64,000 nucleotides of DNA, taken from the NCBI RefSeq assembly GCF_037622515.1, contig NZ_JBBJCN010000010.1, forward strand, positions 28,194 to 92,193, read 5' to 3'. Source of the stretch: Paradesertivirga superstes. Lineage in GTDB: Bacteria > Bacteroidota > Bacteroidia > Sphingobacteriales > Sphingobacteriaceae. Shown here one piece after another: positions 53,001-61,115 of this stretch (its first letter is position 1; each line of letters begins with the position of its first letter). The notes beneath the pieces are model-generated. The model was not told the DNA's origin. It did not search any database and worked only from the letters and a program-made list of their open reading frames with translations. Both the position numbers and the translations under genes were made by a program.

Positions 53001-53268
53001 CAACAGAAAAGCTTTTGTAGCAGGTATTCAGTACACCCTCCCCCTGTTATTTATTGCAGAACAGAGAATTGATAGTAAAGGTAAACTTCGTTTTCAATTA
53101 ATGCGGGAGGACATCCCGGTGGCGCCAAGATTGCGGTTCAATATAATGGGAAATACGGATAAAGAATACATGACCGGTTTGCGGTATATCGTCACTAAAT
53201 ATTTTTCATTATCTACCCATTATGATAGCGATATGGGATTGGGTGCGGGTCTTACTGTAACATATTAA
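50071..53268 (+). CDS. Multicopper oxidase with four CPMHP modules and a C-terminal barrel
   Basis: A 1065 aa exported protein (signal peptide ending AQGQ). Four heavy-metal-binding modules of about 25 residues lie at about 36-60, 119-143, 191-215 and 241-265, each with C(P/E/V)MHPE and CPKCGM, joined by Lys/Pro/Met linkers. The oxidase core (about 340-880) keeps all copper motifs: HWHG near 380, HSHSG near 422, HPMHLHG near 798 and HCHILYHMMSGM near 847. Residues from about 885 form a CopB-like outer-membrane barrel ending in GLTVTY. It probably oxidises Cu(I) in the periplasm, PcoA/CopA-like, while tethered to the outer membrane. Confidence 0.9.
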   Translation: MKLILAYIFFLGFLSVAQGQSHEGHENNMLLAQSQTYVCPMHPEVISNKPGKCPKCGMALVIKKGKSSTTPKPAPQKRATPKTSKPAPKATPVKKSTSAIKKPAAKPVGSKPSQSIIYTCEMHPEIRSAKPGNCPKCGMKLIKELPKTGTAVNQKNTQMPQKESAPKKGMSGMDMGGKKIPSNAADAKTFYTCVMHPEIHSDKPGNCPKCGMRLVKEQPKAGLVVSNDDMQMPANAKTIYTCVMHPEVQSDKPGNCPKCGMRLVKEKPKAGSAVNHDGMQMPMKDGMSGMNMESGSGLEMSDFAKAKKNLGPIKTIKSKIPPRTVRYDLYIADTTVTFGGKPKRAIAVNGQIPMPTLTFTEGDTAEIYVHNKLKEETSLHWHGLFLPNKMDGVPFLTQMPIKPGSTYLYKFPIIQHGTHWYHSHSGLQEQIGMYGLFIMNKRVEWDIPTIPVIISEWLNMKPDEAHRSLHAATDWFAVRKGAEQTYLEAIKLGWFKTKVKNEWKRMNAMDLTDIYYDNFLINGKNQSQYPQFKAGDKVRLRIANGGASDYFWLSYSGGKITVVATDGNDVEPVEVDRLIVAVSETYDVVVTIPENKSYEFLATPEDRTKFTSLWLGSGPKVPAVRWKRPKYFAGMKMMNDMMDMNGNLIEMEGMQMKNQIMDMNTVMYPEITGEEIRSAKKVQSLEKRRAGKKQTSPSTEKGGAEVNTQMDHSGSDMAGMNMGENNSDMVSLNYEMLRAPEKTTLPKGPWREIKFDLTGNMNRYVWSLDNRVVSESDKILIRKGENIRIILFNNSMMRHPMHLHGHDFRLLNGQGENAILKNIIDIMPMERDTLEFNANERGGDWFFHCHILYHMMSGMGRVFAYDNPLVDKTDITNPKVAKRGLNSEDRKFHAMGAVGLESNGSDGEFMLASTRFKLSTEWRLGLKAMHGNESETNFGRYLGRNQWLFPFIGFDYHYNRMSNESEKNLFGQLSNQANRKAFVAGIQYTLPLLFIAEQRIDSKGKLRFQLMREDIPVAPRLRFNIMGNTDKEYMTGLRYIVTKYFSLSTHYDSDMGLGAGLTVTY

Positions 53269-53311
53269 AAAAGCGAATTATAAACAGGTGGCTCAGGACA
53301 TCAACACTAGT

Positions 53312-53345
53312 AATCCGGAGGATGGTTCAGACTATTCTCCGGATT
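53312..53345 (+). terminator. Hairpin after the multicopper oxidase gene
   Basis: AATCCGGAG (53312-53320) pairs perfectly with CTCCGGATT (53337-53345) around a 16-base loop. There is no T tract, so it may be a Rho-dependent or processing structure. The rest of 53269-53474 shows nothing. Confidence 0.45.
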
Positions 53346-53474
53346 GATTTAGGCTTGAGGAAGATCTCCGTTAAACATGAATGGATTTAGTATCATAACC
53401 ATAGCAGGTGTTAACCTAGATAAGATGCAATCGAATCTTTAGTCCACAAGCTAGGTCATCAAATCTGAGATAGT

Positions 53475-53774
53475 ATGTTTCATATCCTATTACACTTCGT
53501 AGTGCCCGCAGTAGTCGCCTTTCTGTTTTACAGAAATAATTATTTAAGGGCCTGGCTTATCATGATCGCAACAATGGCGGTAGATGTCGACCATCTTTTA
53601 GCTGTTCCTATTTACGACCCTAACAGATGTAGTATTGGTTTTCACCCTTTACACTCTTACCCTGCAATAGCCCTATATTTTATCATGCTGTTTTTTCCAA
53701 AAGTGCGTCTGGTAGGTATAGGCTTAATCATCCATATGGCACTCGATTACATTGATTGCTTTTATAAAATTTAA
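53475..53774 (+). CDS. DUF6122 family membrane protein
   Basis: A 99 aa protein with three or four membrane segments and conserved polar positions (HFVVPAVVAFLFYRN, AVDVDHLLA, GFHPLHSYPAI, HMALDYIDC). This identifies the DUF6122 family, related in style to metal-dependent membrane-bound hydrolases (YdjM-like, with HxxxD and D/H pairs). Function is unknown. It is probably not part of the copper operon and may be passing cargo. Confidence 0.8.
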   Translation: MFHILLHFVVPAVVAFLFYRNNYLRAWLIMIATMAVDVDHLLAVPIYDPNRCSIGFHPLHSYPAIALYFIMLFFPKVRLVGIGLIIHMALDYIDCFYKI

Positions 53775-53878
53775 CAAAAAAGAAGGGAATAGTGATGTCA
53801 ATCATGTTTTAAGGAATTTATAATCATGTTTTTCGATTGTTTTTCAACTCATATTTGAGTAAACAAAATATTGAAATC

Positions 53879-54319
53879 ATGAAAAAGCTTCAATCATTAC
53901 TCATTGTAGTAACCATTTTAGTTGCAGGGATAGCGACTAAACTTAATGCTCAAACAACCCAAAGCAAAATTTTTATCGATGCCAAGGGCGGAATTCACAA
54001 TCATGAAGGAACAAAACTCGGATACATCGACAAGGACGATATTGTAAGAAATGCAAATGGTCAAAAGGTGTATTTTATTGACAAGAATGGAAACGTTATT
54101 GATGCCAGTGGAAAAAAGGTTGGAAAAGCTCAGAAGAATGGAAACTTTTACAACGCTGAAGGAGTAAGTGTTTTAGTGGTTAAAGATAAAGGAGCTGCAA
54201 CATGTGAAATTTTAGATCCTAAAGGACATTCATTAGGAACAGTACACAAAAATTACAAGCTTCATGCATGTGCAGCTCATTGCTTGCTTTTAATGGAAAA
54301 GCAGAAAGCAAAACACTAA
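53879..54319 (+). CDS. Secreted repeat protein, 146 aa
   Basis: A signal peptide (MKKLQSLLIV to LNAQ) is followed by tandem repeats of about 14-16 residues with the pattern (D/N)xxGxxhxxxxGxKhG, for example FIDAKGGIHNHEGTKLG and FIDKNGNVIDASGKKVG. Two Cys and three His residues occur near the end (HACAAHC). The start at 53879 is preferred over the upstream TTG/ATG at 53837 because it gives a proper signal peptide. A beta-propeller-like or solenoid fold is likely; function is not known. Confidence 0.65.
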   Translation: MKKLQSLLIVVTILVAGIATKLNAQTTQSKIFIDAKGGIHNHEGTKLGYIDKDDIVRNANGQKVYFIDKNGNVIDASGKKVGKAQKNGNFYNAEGVSVLVVKDKGAATCEILDPKGHSLGTVHKNYKLHACAAHCLLLMEKQKAKH

Positions 54320-54450
54320 ATACCGGGCAAGGTGTTAAAATCGGGAGATTCAGATTTCCAGTAGAATAGTTTACTGGAAATGATGTAAAACTTCCAAGGA
54401 ATTATATAAAAACTTGTCAGGTTTTTTAACAATCTTTGTATCAGATTAAA

Positions 54451-54843
54451 ATGAAAAAGGTCATAGTCACCATATTAGCTGTCTTTTATCTGGGTGTTTC
54501 ATCCGGGGCAACTGTGTATTTTCACTATTGCATGGGACAGTTAGTGGAGTCTGGCCTGGTTTCAAAAGAATATCAAAAGTGCAGTAAATGCGGAATGAAG
54601 GCAGGCAGTACTAAGGATTGCTGCAAGCATGAAAGTAAACAAGTTAAGATTGACAATGCTCAGAAGCTTGCCGCTTACTCCTTTCACTTCCAAACCTTCA
54701 TCACTGATTTAGCCTGGAATAAATACATAGCTATTCCAGAAATTTATGTTTCTTCTTTAACAGAAGAACAACCACTTTCAAATGCACCTCCCAATACGGA
54801 TAACACTCCTGTTTTCATCCGTAATTGCAATTTCCGTATATAA
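54451..54843 (+). CDS. HYC_CC_PP-type small exported protein
   Basis: A 130 aa protein with a signal peptide followed by FHYCMGQLVESGL, a CSKCGMKAGSTKDCC cluster and a Pro-containing C-terminus (NAPPNTDNTPV). The HYC-CC-PP order is a recognised Bacteroidota family tied to metal loci. The start at 54451 (MKKVIVT) is preferred to the TTG at 54436. A metal-shuttling or sensing role in the envelope is inferred. Confidence 0.75.
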   Translation: MKKVIVTILAVFYLGVSSGATVYFHYCMGQLVESGLVSKEYQKCSKCGMKAGSTKDCCKHESKQVKIDNAQKLAAYSFHFQTFITDLAWNKYIAIPEIYVSSLTEEQPLSNAPPNTDNTPVFIRNCNFRI

Positions 54844-54929
54844 TACTTTCTCTGATGTCTAGCTGCTTCTATAGCTTGACATAGGCATTTTCTGCCATCT
54901 TCACTATTACACAACTTTATTTAAAAATT

Positions 54930-55286
54930 ATGAAAACCACTAAAATTTTTGGTGTGGCTTTATCAATCCTGTTTAGTACCGCTGTACTTGCTCAGGAGAA
55001 AAGCACATCTATCAAAGTATCTGGCAATTGCAGCATGTGCAAAAAAAAGATTGAGAACGCCGCGAAAACTGCTGGTGCTACCTCGATTAATTGGGACTCA
55101 AATAAACAAGCAGCTAATATAGTATTTGACACTGCTAAGGTTTCCTTAGACATCATACAAAAGCAAATAGCTGCTGTAGGTTATGATACTGAAAAGTTCA
55201 AAGCTGATGATAAAGCATACAGTAGTCTACCAGGTTGTTGCCAGTACGAACGAGTAAAGCTCGAAGCAATTAAGCCAACTCCTTAA
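54930..55286 (+). CDS. Periplasmic HMA-domain protein
   Basis: A 118 aa protein with a signal peptide (ending VLAQ) and one HMA (CopZ-like) domain of about 65 residues. The metal motif GNCSMCKKKIE near residues 32-42 keeps MCxx rather than the usual CxxC and has one further Cys three residues upstream. A GCC pair near residue 107 could add ligands. It should pass copper or silver to the neighbouring export system. It starts 12 bp before the beta-propeller gene. Confidence 0.8.
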   Translation: MKTTKIFGVALSILFSTAVLAQEKSTSIKVSGNCSMCKKKIENAAKTAGATSINWDSNKQAANIVFDTAKVSLDIIQKQIAAVGYDTEKFKADDKAYSSLPGCCQYERVKLEAIKPTP

Positions 55287-55297
55287 ACAAGCGCAAC

Positions 55298-56368
55298 ATG
55301 AAAGCAATAACGGTCGCAATACTGCTGATAAGCTCCGTAATTCTATTGGGCTGTAAAAAAATGAATCACGACATGGATGATGAAGATATGGGTATGAATC
55401 TTAATATCAATTATTCAGCTGCGTATGTTGTAAACGGTCAGGATGCCTCTGTCTCGGTTATTGATTTATCAAAAAATGCAGTGACTGAAACTATTCCGTT
55501 GATGGGTGACGATGGTAAAATGGCTATGTGGCCACACCATATTTATAAGTCCCCTATTTCGAATACGTTATCGGTAGCTATTCCTGGCACGGATCTAAGT
55601 GCCGGTCACGCCGGTGGTATGGCAGATATGAATGGTATGGTAATGCTGCTTGATGCTCAAAAGGGTTCGATGGTAAAGAACCTGGAGCTACCCGCGATGA
55701 ACCATAACGCTACTTTTTCACCGGATGGCAAGGAAATCTGGACCTCTCAAATGGAGATGGAGGGCAAAGTACTTGTTTACGACGCCCAGACTTACATGCT
55801 TAAAAAAGTAATAAATGTTGGAATGGAACCCGCAGAAGTTACCTTTTCAGCAAATGGAACGAAGGCTTATGTGGCAAATGGTGGAAACGACAATGTAATG
55901 GTTATTAATCCGGTGACCAAAGAAAGAATAGCCACTATCCCAGTAGGAGATAATCCCGTTGCAGCATGGGTTGGGCAGGATAACAGAATGTATGTTGACA
56001 ATGAAGATGGCCAATCTGTAAGCGTTATTGACGTAACCTCAAATACCGTAGTTCAAACTATACCTCTCGGGTTTATGCCCGGAAGTGTGGCCCACAATGC
56101 GTTTAAAAATGAACTATGGGTGACTGATCCTGATAATGGCAAAGTACACTATTGGACACTTAATAATGCAAATGCATGGGTACTTGGCAATGTATTTTCC
56201 ACGGGCCTTGGAGCTCATGCAATTGCTTTTACTAAAAACGGTGAAACCGCATACGTTACCAACCAGCAAGCAAAAAGTGTCTCGGTTGTTAATGTTCAGA
56301 CCCATGCGAAGACAAAGGACATTCCCGTCGGCAATAAACCAAACGGAATCTTAATAATAAACAATTAA
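55298..56368 (+). CDS. YVTN-type beta-propeller lipoprotein
   Basis: A 356 aa lipoprotein (LLGC near residue 19) with seven or so repeats of the YVTN type (for example AAYVVNGQDASVSVIDLSKN, AYVANGGNDNVMVINP and YVTNQQAKSVSVVNV). The N-terminal segment is Met/Asp-rich (MNHDMDDEDMGMNLN). Repeats of this kind form a beta-propeller and are used in surface and redox proteins. Its place between the HMA gene and the CusA cluster suggests a role in copper handling; no catalytic motif is seen. Confidence 0.8.
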   Translation: MKAITVAILLISSVILLGCKKMNHDMDDEDMGMNLNINYSAAYVVNGQDASVSVIDLSKNAVTETIPLMGDDGKMAMWPHHIYKSPISNTLSVAIPGTDLSAGHAGGMADMNGMVMLLDAQKGSMVKNLELPAMNHNATFSPDGKEIWTSQMEMEGKVLVYDAQTYMLKKVINVGMEPAEVTFSANGTKAYVANGGNDNVMVINPVTKERIATIPVGDNPVAAWVGQDNRMYVDNEDGQSVSVIDVTSNTVVQTIPLGFMPGSVAHNAFKNELWVTDPDNGKVHYWTLNNANAWVLGNVFSTGLGAHAIAFTKNGETAYVTNQQAKSVSVVNVQTHAKTKDIPVGNKPNGILIINN

Positions 56369-56386
56369 CTAAAAACATAAAATACA

Positions 56387-56629
56387 ATGAGAACTCTTTT
56401 TCTTTCAGCTATTACAGCGGGTGCCTTATTCATTACCGCTTGCGGTTCAAACTCCACAACTGACAAGACTGAAGCAAGCGATTCAACGTCAGTTCATACA
56501 GCAGGCACCACCTATACGTGCCCGATGCACCCTGAGGTGGTTAGTGACAAGCCAGGCAAATGTCCTAAATGCAAAATGGACTTGGTTGCCAAAGAAGGAA
56601 CAGAAGACCACTCTGGTCATAAGCATTAA
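56387..56629 (+). CDS. Small CPMHP metal-binding lipoprotein
   Basis: An 80 aa lipoprotein (ITAC near residue 19) that is little more than a signal and one heavy-metal-binding module, YTCPMHPEVVSDKPGKCPKCKMDL near residues 43-66 (motif quoted in part as CPMHPEVVS). The His-rich end HSGHKH may add ligands. It starts 18 bp after the propeller gene and stops 8 bp before the pump genes, so it is probably a metal chaperone of the pump. Confidence 0.85.
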   Translation: MRTLFLSAITAGALFITACGSNSTTDKTEASDSTSVHTAGTTYTCPMHPEVVSDKPGKCPKCKMDLVAKEGTEDHSGHKH

Positions 56630-56637
56630 ACAAAAAC

Positions 56638-57939
56638 ATGGTAGAGAAATTAATTGAATTTTCAATACGAAACAGGTTTCTGGTGCTGCTTATAGCGGCC
56701 GGAATATTTGCCTGGGGAATTTACTCAGTTAGAACCAGTAAGATTGACGCTATTCCGGATTTGTCAGAAAATCAGGTAATCGTATTTACTGAATGGATGG
56801 GCAGAAGTCCTCAGATAATTGAGGATCAGGTTACTTATCCATTGGTAACCAATCTTCAGGGCCTACCCAAAGTAAAGTATGTACGTGCAAACTCCATGTT
56901 TGGAATGAGCTTTATCTTCATCATTTTTGAAGATGACGTAGATGTTTACTGGGCACGTTCAAGAGTACTTGAAAGATTAAACTCTATTGGTAGCGCCCTT
57001 CCTGAGGGTGTTACCCCTACCATGGGGCCCGATGGAACCGGTGTTGGGCATGTGCTTTGGTACACCTTGGAAGCTCCCGGAATGGACTTGGGAGAACAAA
57101 GAGCTGTACAAGACTGGTATGTGAAATTTGCCCTTCAAAATGTTCCTGGAGTAAGTGAAATTGCTTCGTTCGGGGGCTTTCAAAAACAGTATCAAATTAG
57201 TATAGACCCTAATAAGCTTACTTATTACAAACTTTCTGTAGCTGAGGTAATGCGCTCCATTAGTTCAAATAATAATGAGGCGGGTGGTCGCAAGTTTGAG
57301 ATGAATGATGTGGGATATATTATCAAAACTACAGGTTATCTCAAATCCATTCAAGAAATGGAAAATTTATCTATTCGTACCCAAAATTCAATACCTGTAA
57401 AAATCAGGGATGTGGCTACCGTGCAGATGGCAGGCGAAAGCCGGCTTGGAATCTTTGACTATAACGGACAAGGCGAAGCTGTAGGTGGAATAGTGGTGCT
57501 GCGTTATGGCGAAAATGCTGATGAAGTTATCCGAAGAGTTAAAGCTAAGATGGTCGAGACAAGTAAAGGATTACCACAGGGAATGAAGTTTAATATAGTC
57601 TATGATCGCGGTGAGCTAATTCAGGAATCAATCTCTTCCATTAAACACACACTTATTGAAGAGATGATAGTAGTCTCGATAATTGTGATTGTCTTTCTGC
57701 TTCATTGGAGAAGCGCAATCAGTATTATCATACAAATTCCAATTACCATCGCTGCAAGCTTTATCGTTTTAAACGCTTTTGATATATCATCAAACATCAT
57801 GTCATTAACAGGTATCGCCCTGGCTATTGGAGTAATAGTCGATAACGGAATCATCATGGCTGAAAACGCCTACAAACACCTGGCAGTAAGGCAGGCAGAA
57901 CTCACAGAATTAAGAAACGGAGGAAAAACCGATGTATAA
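56638..57939 (+). CDS. cusA: CusA N-terminal half (split gene)
   Basis: A 433 aa protein that aligns with residues 1 to about 430 of CusA: TM1, the first half of the periplasmic porter domain, and TM2-TM4. The signature AIGVIVDNGIIMAENA near residues 395-410 matches the Cu/Ag class of heavy-metal RND pumps (CusA AIGAMVDAAIVMIEN), not the DFG class. It ends in the cytoplasmic loop after TM4 at a stop overlapping the start of the C-terminal half by 8 bp (ATGTATAA). Confidence 0.88.
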   Translation: MVEKLIEFSIRNRFLVLLIAAGIFAWGIYSVRTSKIDAIPDLSENQVIVFTEWMGRSPQIIEDQVTYPLVTNLQGLPKVKYVRANSMFGMSFIFIIFEDDVDVYWARSRVLERLNSIGSALPEGVTPTMGPDGTGVGHVLWYTLEAPGMDLGEQRAVQDWYVKFALQNVPGVSEIASFGGFQKQYQISIDPNKLTYYKLSVAEVMRSISSNNNEAGGRKFEMNDVGYIIKTTGYLKSIQEMENLSIRTQNSIPVKIRDVATVQMAGESRLGIFDYNGQGEAVGGIVVLRYGENADEVIRRVKAKMVETSKGLPQGMKFNIVYDRGELIQESISSIKHTLIEEMIVVSIIVIVFLLHWRSAISIIIQIPITIAASFIVLNAFDISSNIMSLTGIALAIGVIVDNGIIMAENAYKHLAVRQAELTELRNGGKTDV

Positions 57940-59881
57940 AAAATTTAGCCGTTACATTGGGAAAAAACGTAAAGACGAGGACTTCGTGCGTCTTTCAAAT
58001 GAAGAAAGGTTAAGTATTATTGAGAAAGCTTGTAAGCAGGTTTCCCGAGGTGTATTCTATTCAACTGTAATTATTATCACTTCTTTCCTGCCGGTATTTC
58101 TTTTAGATGGTCAGGAAGGAAAGCTATTTCACCCGTTGGCCTACACCAAGACATTTATCCTGATAATCGATGCCTTATTGGTAATTACTCTTGCTCCCGT
58201 GATGCTGTCGTTCTTTATGAAAGGAAGATTCCGTTCAGAACATGATAATCCAATAAACAGGTGGTTAGAAAAAAGGTATGAGCCCATTATCAGGGCTTGC
58301 ATGAAGCATAGGAAGACCACTTTAGGGGTTAATATCCTTGCTCTATTAATAAGTGTCCCGTTGGTGATGAGCTTGGGCAGGGAGTTTATGCCTCCACTAG
58401 ATGAGCAGTCTATTTTGTTCATGCCTGTAACGTTGCCAGACGTGTCCAATGCTGAGGTAAAGCGCATTCTTCAGGTTCAGGACAAGCTGATTAAGTCGGT
58501 TCCTGAAGTTGACAAGGTCTTAGGTAAGGCGGGAAGAGCAAATACCGCAACGGATAATTCACCTATTAGTATGATTGAAACCATCGTTTCTCTCAAACCA
58601 AAGAGCGAGTGGCGGCCTGGGATAACTAAAAAAGACATCATTAAGGAACTGGATGCTAAGCTTCAGATTCCTGGAGTGGTAAATGGCTGGACCCAACCAA
58701 TTATTAACAGGATAAACATGTTGTCTACAGGAGTTAGAACGGATGTCGGTATAAAAGTTTACGGGCAGGATCTGAATAAGATAGCCTCTGTTTCTGAAGA
58801 AGTAAAAGGCTTACTTCAAAATATAGAAGGCGTTAACGACTTATACGTGGAGCCTGTCACTGGTGGCAAGTACCTTGAAATAGACATAAAACGTGATCAA
58901 TTAGAGCGGTACGGGTTAACCGTTGAGGATATAAATAGTACAGTTGAAACCGCAATTGGAGGTGCCCCATTTGCTACAACCGTTGAAGGAAGAAGAAGAT
59001 TTAATATTCACGTTAGGCTTGGACAAGAATATCGGAATAGTATTGACCGCATAAAGCGCATACCGATAAATTCCCCCGATGCCGGAACTATCCCTCTTTC
59101 GGCAGTAACTGACATTAAATTCTCAGACGGTCCTCCAATGATTACCTCAGAAAATGCGCTACTAAGAGGAGCTGTAATGTTTAATGTTAGAGACAGGGAC
59201 TTAGGAAGTACTGTTCAGGAGGCGATTGATAAACTGAATTCCGGTCTTAAGTTACCCAATGGATATTTTGTGGAATGGAGCGGGCAATATGAGAATTTAA
59301 TAAGAGGTCAGAAGACTTTGCTTTACATTCTCCCGATAGTATTGGTCATTATATTCCTTTCATTATATCTGGCTTTTAAATCCGCCAGGGAAGCATTTTT
59401 AAGTCTGGTTACTATTCCCTTCGCTTTAATCGGTGGAGCCTATATCATCTATTTTTATGGGGTGAATTTGTCCGTTGCCGTAGCAGTTGGATTTATTGCC
59501 CTTTTCGGAATAGCCGTAGAAACAGGGGTTGTAATGGTGATTTATTTGAATGACGCGATGCGTCAGTTAGTAGAATTAAAAGGCAATTCAAGCGAGACTA
59601 TTACAAAAGACGATTTAAGAGAATATGTAATCAATGGAGCGGCGAAACGCTTGAGGCCAAAAATAATGACTGTGTGTGTTGCTCTTTTCGGCTTGATCCC
59701 TGTATTATGGTCTAACGGTGTAGGAAGTGATGTGATGCAACCCATCGTGCTACCAATGATAGGCGGAGTTTTAACTTCCTCTACCCACATTCTGCTGGTA
59801 ACCCCGCTTATCTTTTTAATGACAAAAGAATACGAATTACGAAAATTTGGAAAATTGGAGGTCTCGGATGTTAAACACTAA
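57932..59881 (+). CDS. cusA: CusA C-terminal half (split gene)
   Basis: A 649 aa protein continuing CusA from the TM4-TM5 loop: TM5-TM12 with the second porter half. The three copper-binding methionines of CusA appear in ILFMPVTLP (about 164), ISMIETIVS (about 214) and NMLSTGV (about 263), matching M573, M623 and M672 of E. coli CusA. A strong GGAGG lies 8 bp before its ATG. The two proteins could assemble as one pump. Its end overlaps the TolC gene by 14 bp. Confidence 0.88.
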   Translation: MYKKFSRYIGKKRKDEDFVRLSNEERLSIIEKACKQVSRGVFYSTVIIITSFLPVFLLDGQEGKLFHPLAYTKTFILIIDALLVITLAPVMLSFFMKGRFRSEHDNPINRWLEKRYEPIIRACMKHRKTTLGVNILALLISVPLVMSLGREFMPPLDEQSILFMPVTLPDVSNAEVKRILQVQDKLIKSVPEVDKVLGKAGRANTATDNSPISMIETIVSLKPKSEWRPGITKKDIIKELDAKLQIPGVVNGWTQPIINRINMLSTGVRTDVGIKVYGQDLNKIASVSEEVKGLLQNIEGVNDLYVEPVTGGKYLEIDIKRDQLERYGLTVEDINSTVETAIGGAPFATTVEGRRRFNIHVRLGQEYRNSIDRIKRIPINSPDAGTIPLSAVTDIKFSDGPPMITSENALLRGAVMFNVRDRDLGSTVQEAIDKLNSGLKLPNGYFVEWSGQYENLIRGQKTLLYILPIVLVIIFLSLYLAFKSAREAFLSLVTIPFALIGGAYIIYFYGVNLSVAVAVGFIALFGIAVETGVVMVIYLNDAMRQLVELKGNSSETITKDDLREYVINGAAKRLRPKIMTVCVALFGLIPVLWSNGVGSDVMQPIVLPMIGGVLTSSTHILLVTPLIFLMTKEYELRKFGKLEVSDVKH

Positions 59882-61115
59882 AAATATCTTACTGCTTGTC
59901 TTGCTTTTAGTTTCGGGGTATTCCTACGGACAGAAAGTGCTTACGCTACAAGAAGTACTTCAGGAAATTAACAGACATAACCCCTCGCTAAAAGCTTATG
60001 AAAGCCGCATAAAAAGCCAGGATGCAAAAGTTGAAGGAGCTGGCGCATGGATGGCGCCCATGGTAGGTGCGGGAACTTTTATGACTCCCTATCCGGGTTC
60101 AATGGTTATGGACGAAGCTGACAGGGGTGCCTGGATGTTGTCTGCTGAGCAGGATATTCCTAATCCTGCAAAAACGAAAGCAAAAGCAAAATATCTGGCA
60201 GCACAGTCTTCTATTACCAAAGCTGAGCAGGCGGTTCAAGCAAATCAGCTACGTGCCAGGGCAAAAGAGCTTTATTACGGATTGGTAGTTGCGAACAGAA
60301 AAATCGCTTACCAGAGAGAGAATAAAGCAATTATGGCCAACATGAAAAAGCTGGCTGAGATCCGCTACCCCTATAATCAGGGTTCTTTAAGCCAGGTATT
60401 CAAAGCAGAAGGCAGACTTCTGGAATCTGATAATATGATTTTGATGACAGAAGGTGAAATCCGTTCGAGGAAGATTGCTTTAAATGCCCTGATGTATCGT
60501 CCGGCTACTGCTGATTTGTTGATCGATACCACTCTGAAAATAGGCTTTCAGCCGGTGGCTGATTTAGACACTTCCTATTTGGCTTTTAGACGTAGTGATA
60601 TTCAGCAAATGGACAGGTCTATCCAAGCTATGGAGCTTAACATTAATCAGATGCGTCAGGAAGCTAAACCAGATTTTCGACTCCGGTATGAACACATGTC
60701 CACACGTGCTGAAATGATGCCGAATCAATATACCCTTATGGGGATGATTTCCATTCCAATTGCTCCCTGGTCTTCGAAAATGTATAAATCGGAAATAAAA
60801 TCTATGACCTACGAAAGGGAGGCCATGCGTCAGCAAAAAGAAGGGATGCTTATTGAGATGCTGGGAATGACCAAGTCGATGGAGAATGAGCTCCTAAGCA
60901 TGCAAAAGCAGTTATCGAACTATGAAACTAAAATACTGCCTGCATTAATCAAGAATCAAAAAGTTTCCATGCTTTCCTATCAGGAAAACAAAGGCGACGT
61001 GAATACCGTGATAGACGCATGGGAAACGGTAAATATGGCTCAGATGAATTACCTGGAGCAATTGCAAAAATTTTATCAAATGATTATCGAATATGAGAAG
61101 AATATTGAAAGGTAG
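59868..61115 (+). CDS. TolC-family outer-membrane channel
   Basis: A 415 aa protein with a signal peptide (ending YSYGQ) and the long helical repeats of TolC/CusC. It is the exit duct for the CusA pump encoded upstream. The start at 59868 is preferred over the TTG at 59847 because it has GGAGG 9 bp upstream and a proper signal; it overlaps the end of the CusA half by 14 bp. It overlaps the next adaptor gene by 23 bp, so the whole set is one operon. Confidence 0.87.
   Translation: MLNTKNILLLVLLLVSGYSYGQKVLTLQEVLQEINRHNPSLKAYESRIKSQDAKVEGAGAWMAPMVGAGTFMTPYPGSMVMDEADRGAWMLSAEQDIPNPAKTKAKAKYLAAQSSITKAEQAVQANQLRARAKELYYGLVVANRKIAYQRENKAIMANMKKLAEIRYPYNQGSLSQVFKAEGRLLESDNMILMTEGEIRSRKIALNALMYRPATADLLIDTTLKIGFQPVADLDTSYLAFRRSDIQQMDRSIQAMELNINQMRQEAKPDFRLRYEHMSTRAEMMPNQYTLMGMISIPIAPWSSKMYKSEIKSMTYEREAMRQQKEGMLIEMLGMTKSMENELLSMQKQLSNYETKILPALIKNQKVSMLSYQENKGDVNTVIDAWETVNMAQMNYLEQLQKFYQMIIEYEKNIER

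Noticed and set aside
57900..57960. Simple pseudogene call for the CusA pair
   Set aside because: Both halves keep all key residues, the second has its own GGAGG and ATG, and the overlap is compact; a frameshift or sequencing error remains possible and is stated in the finding.
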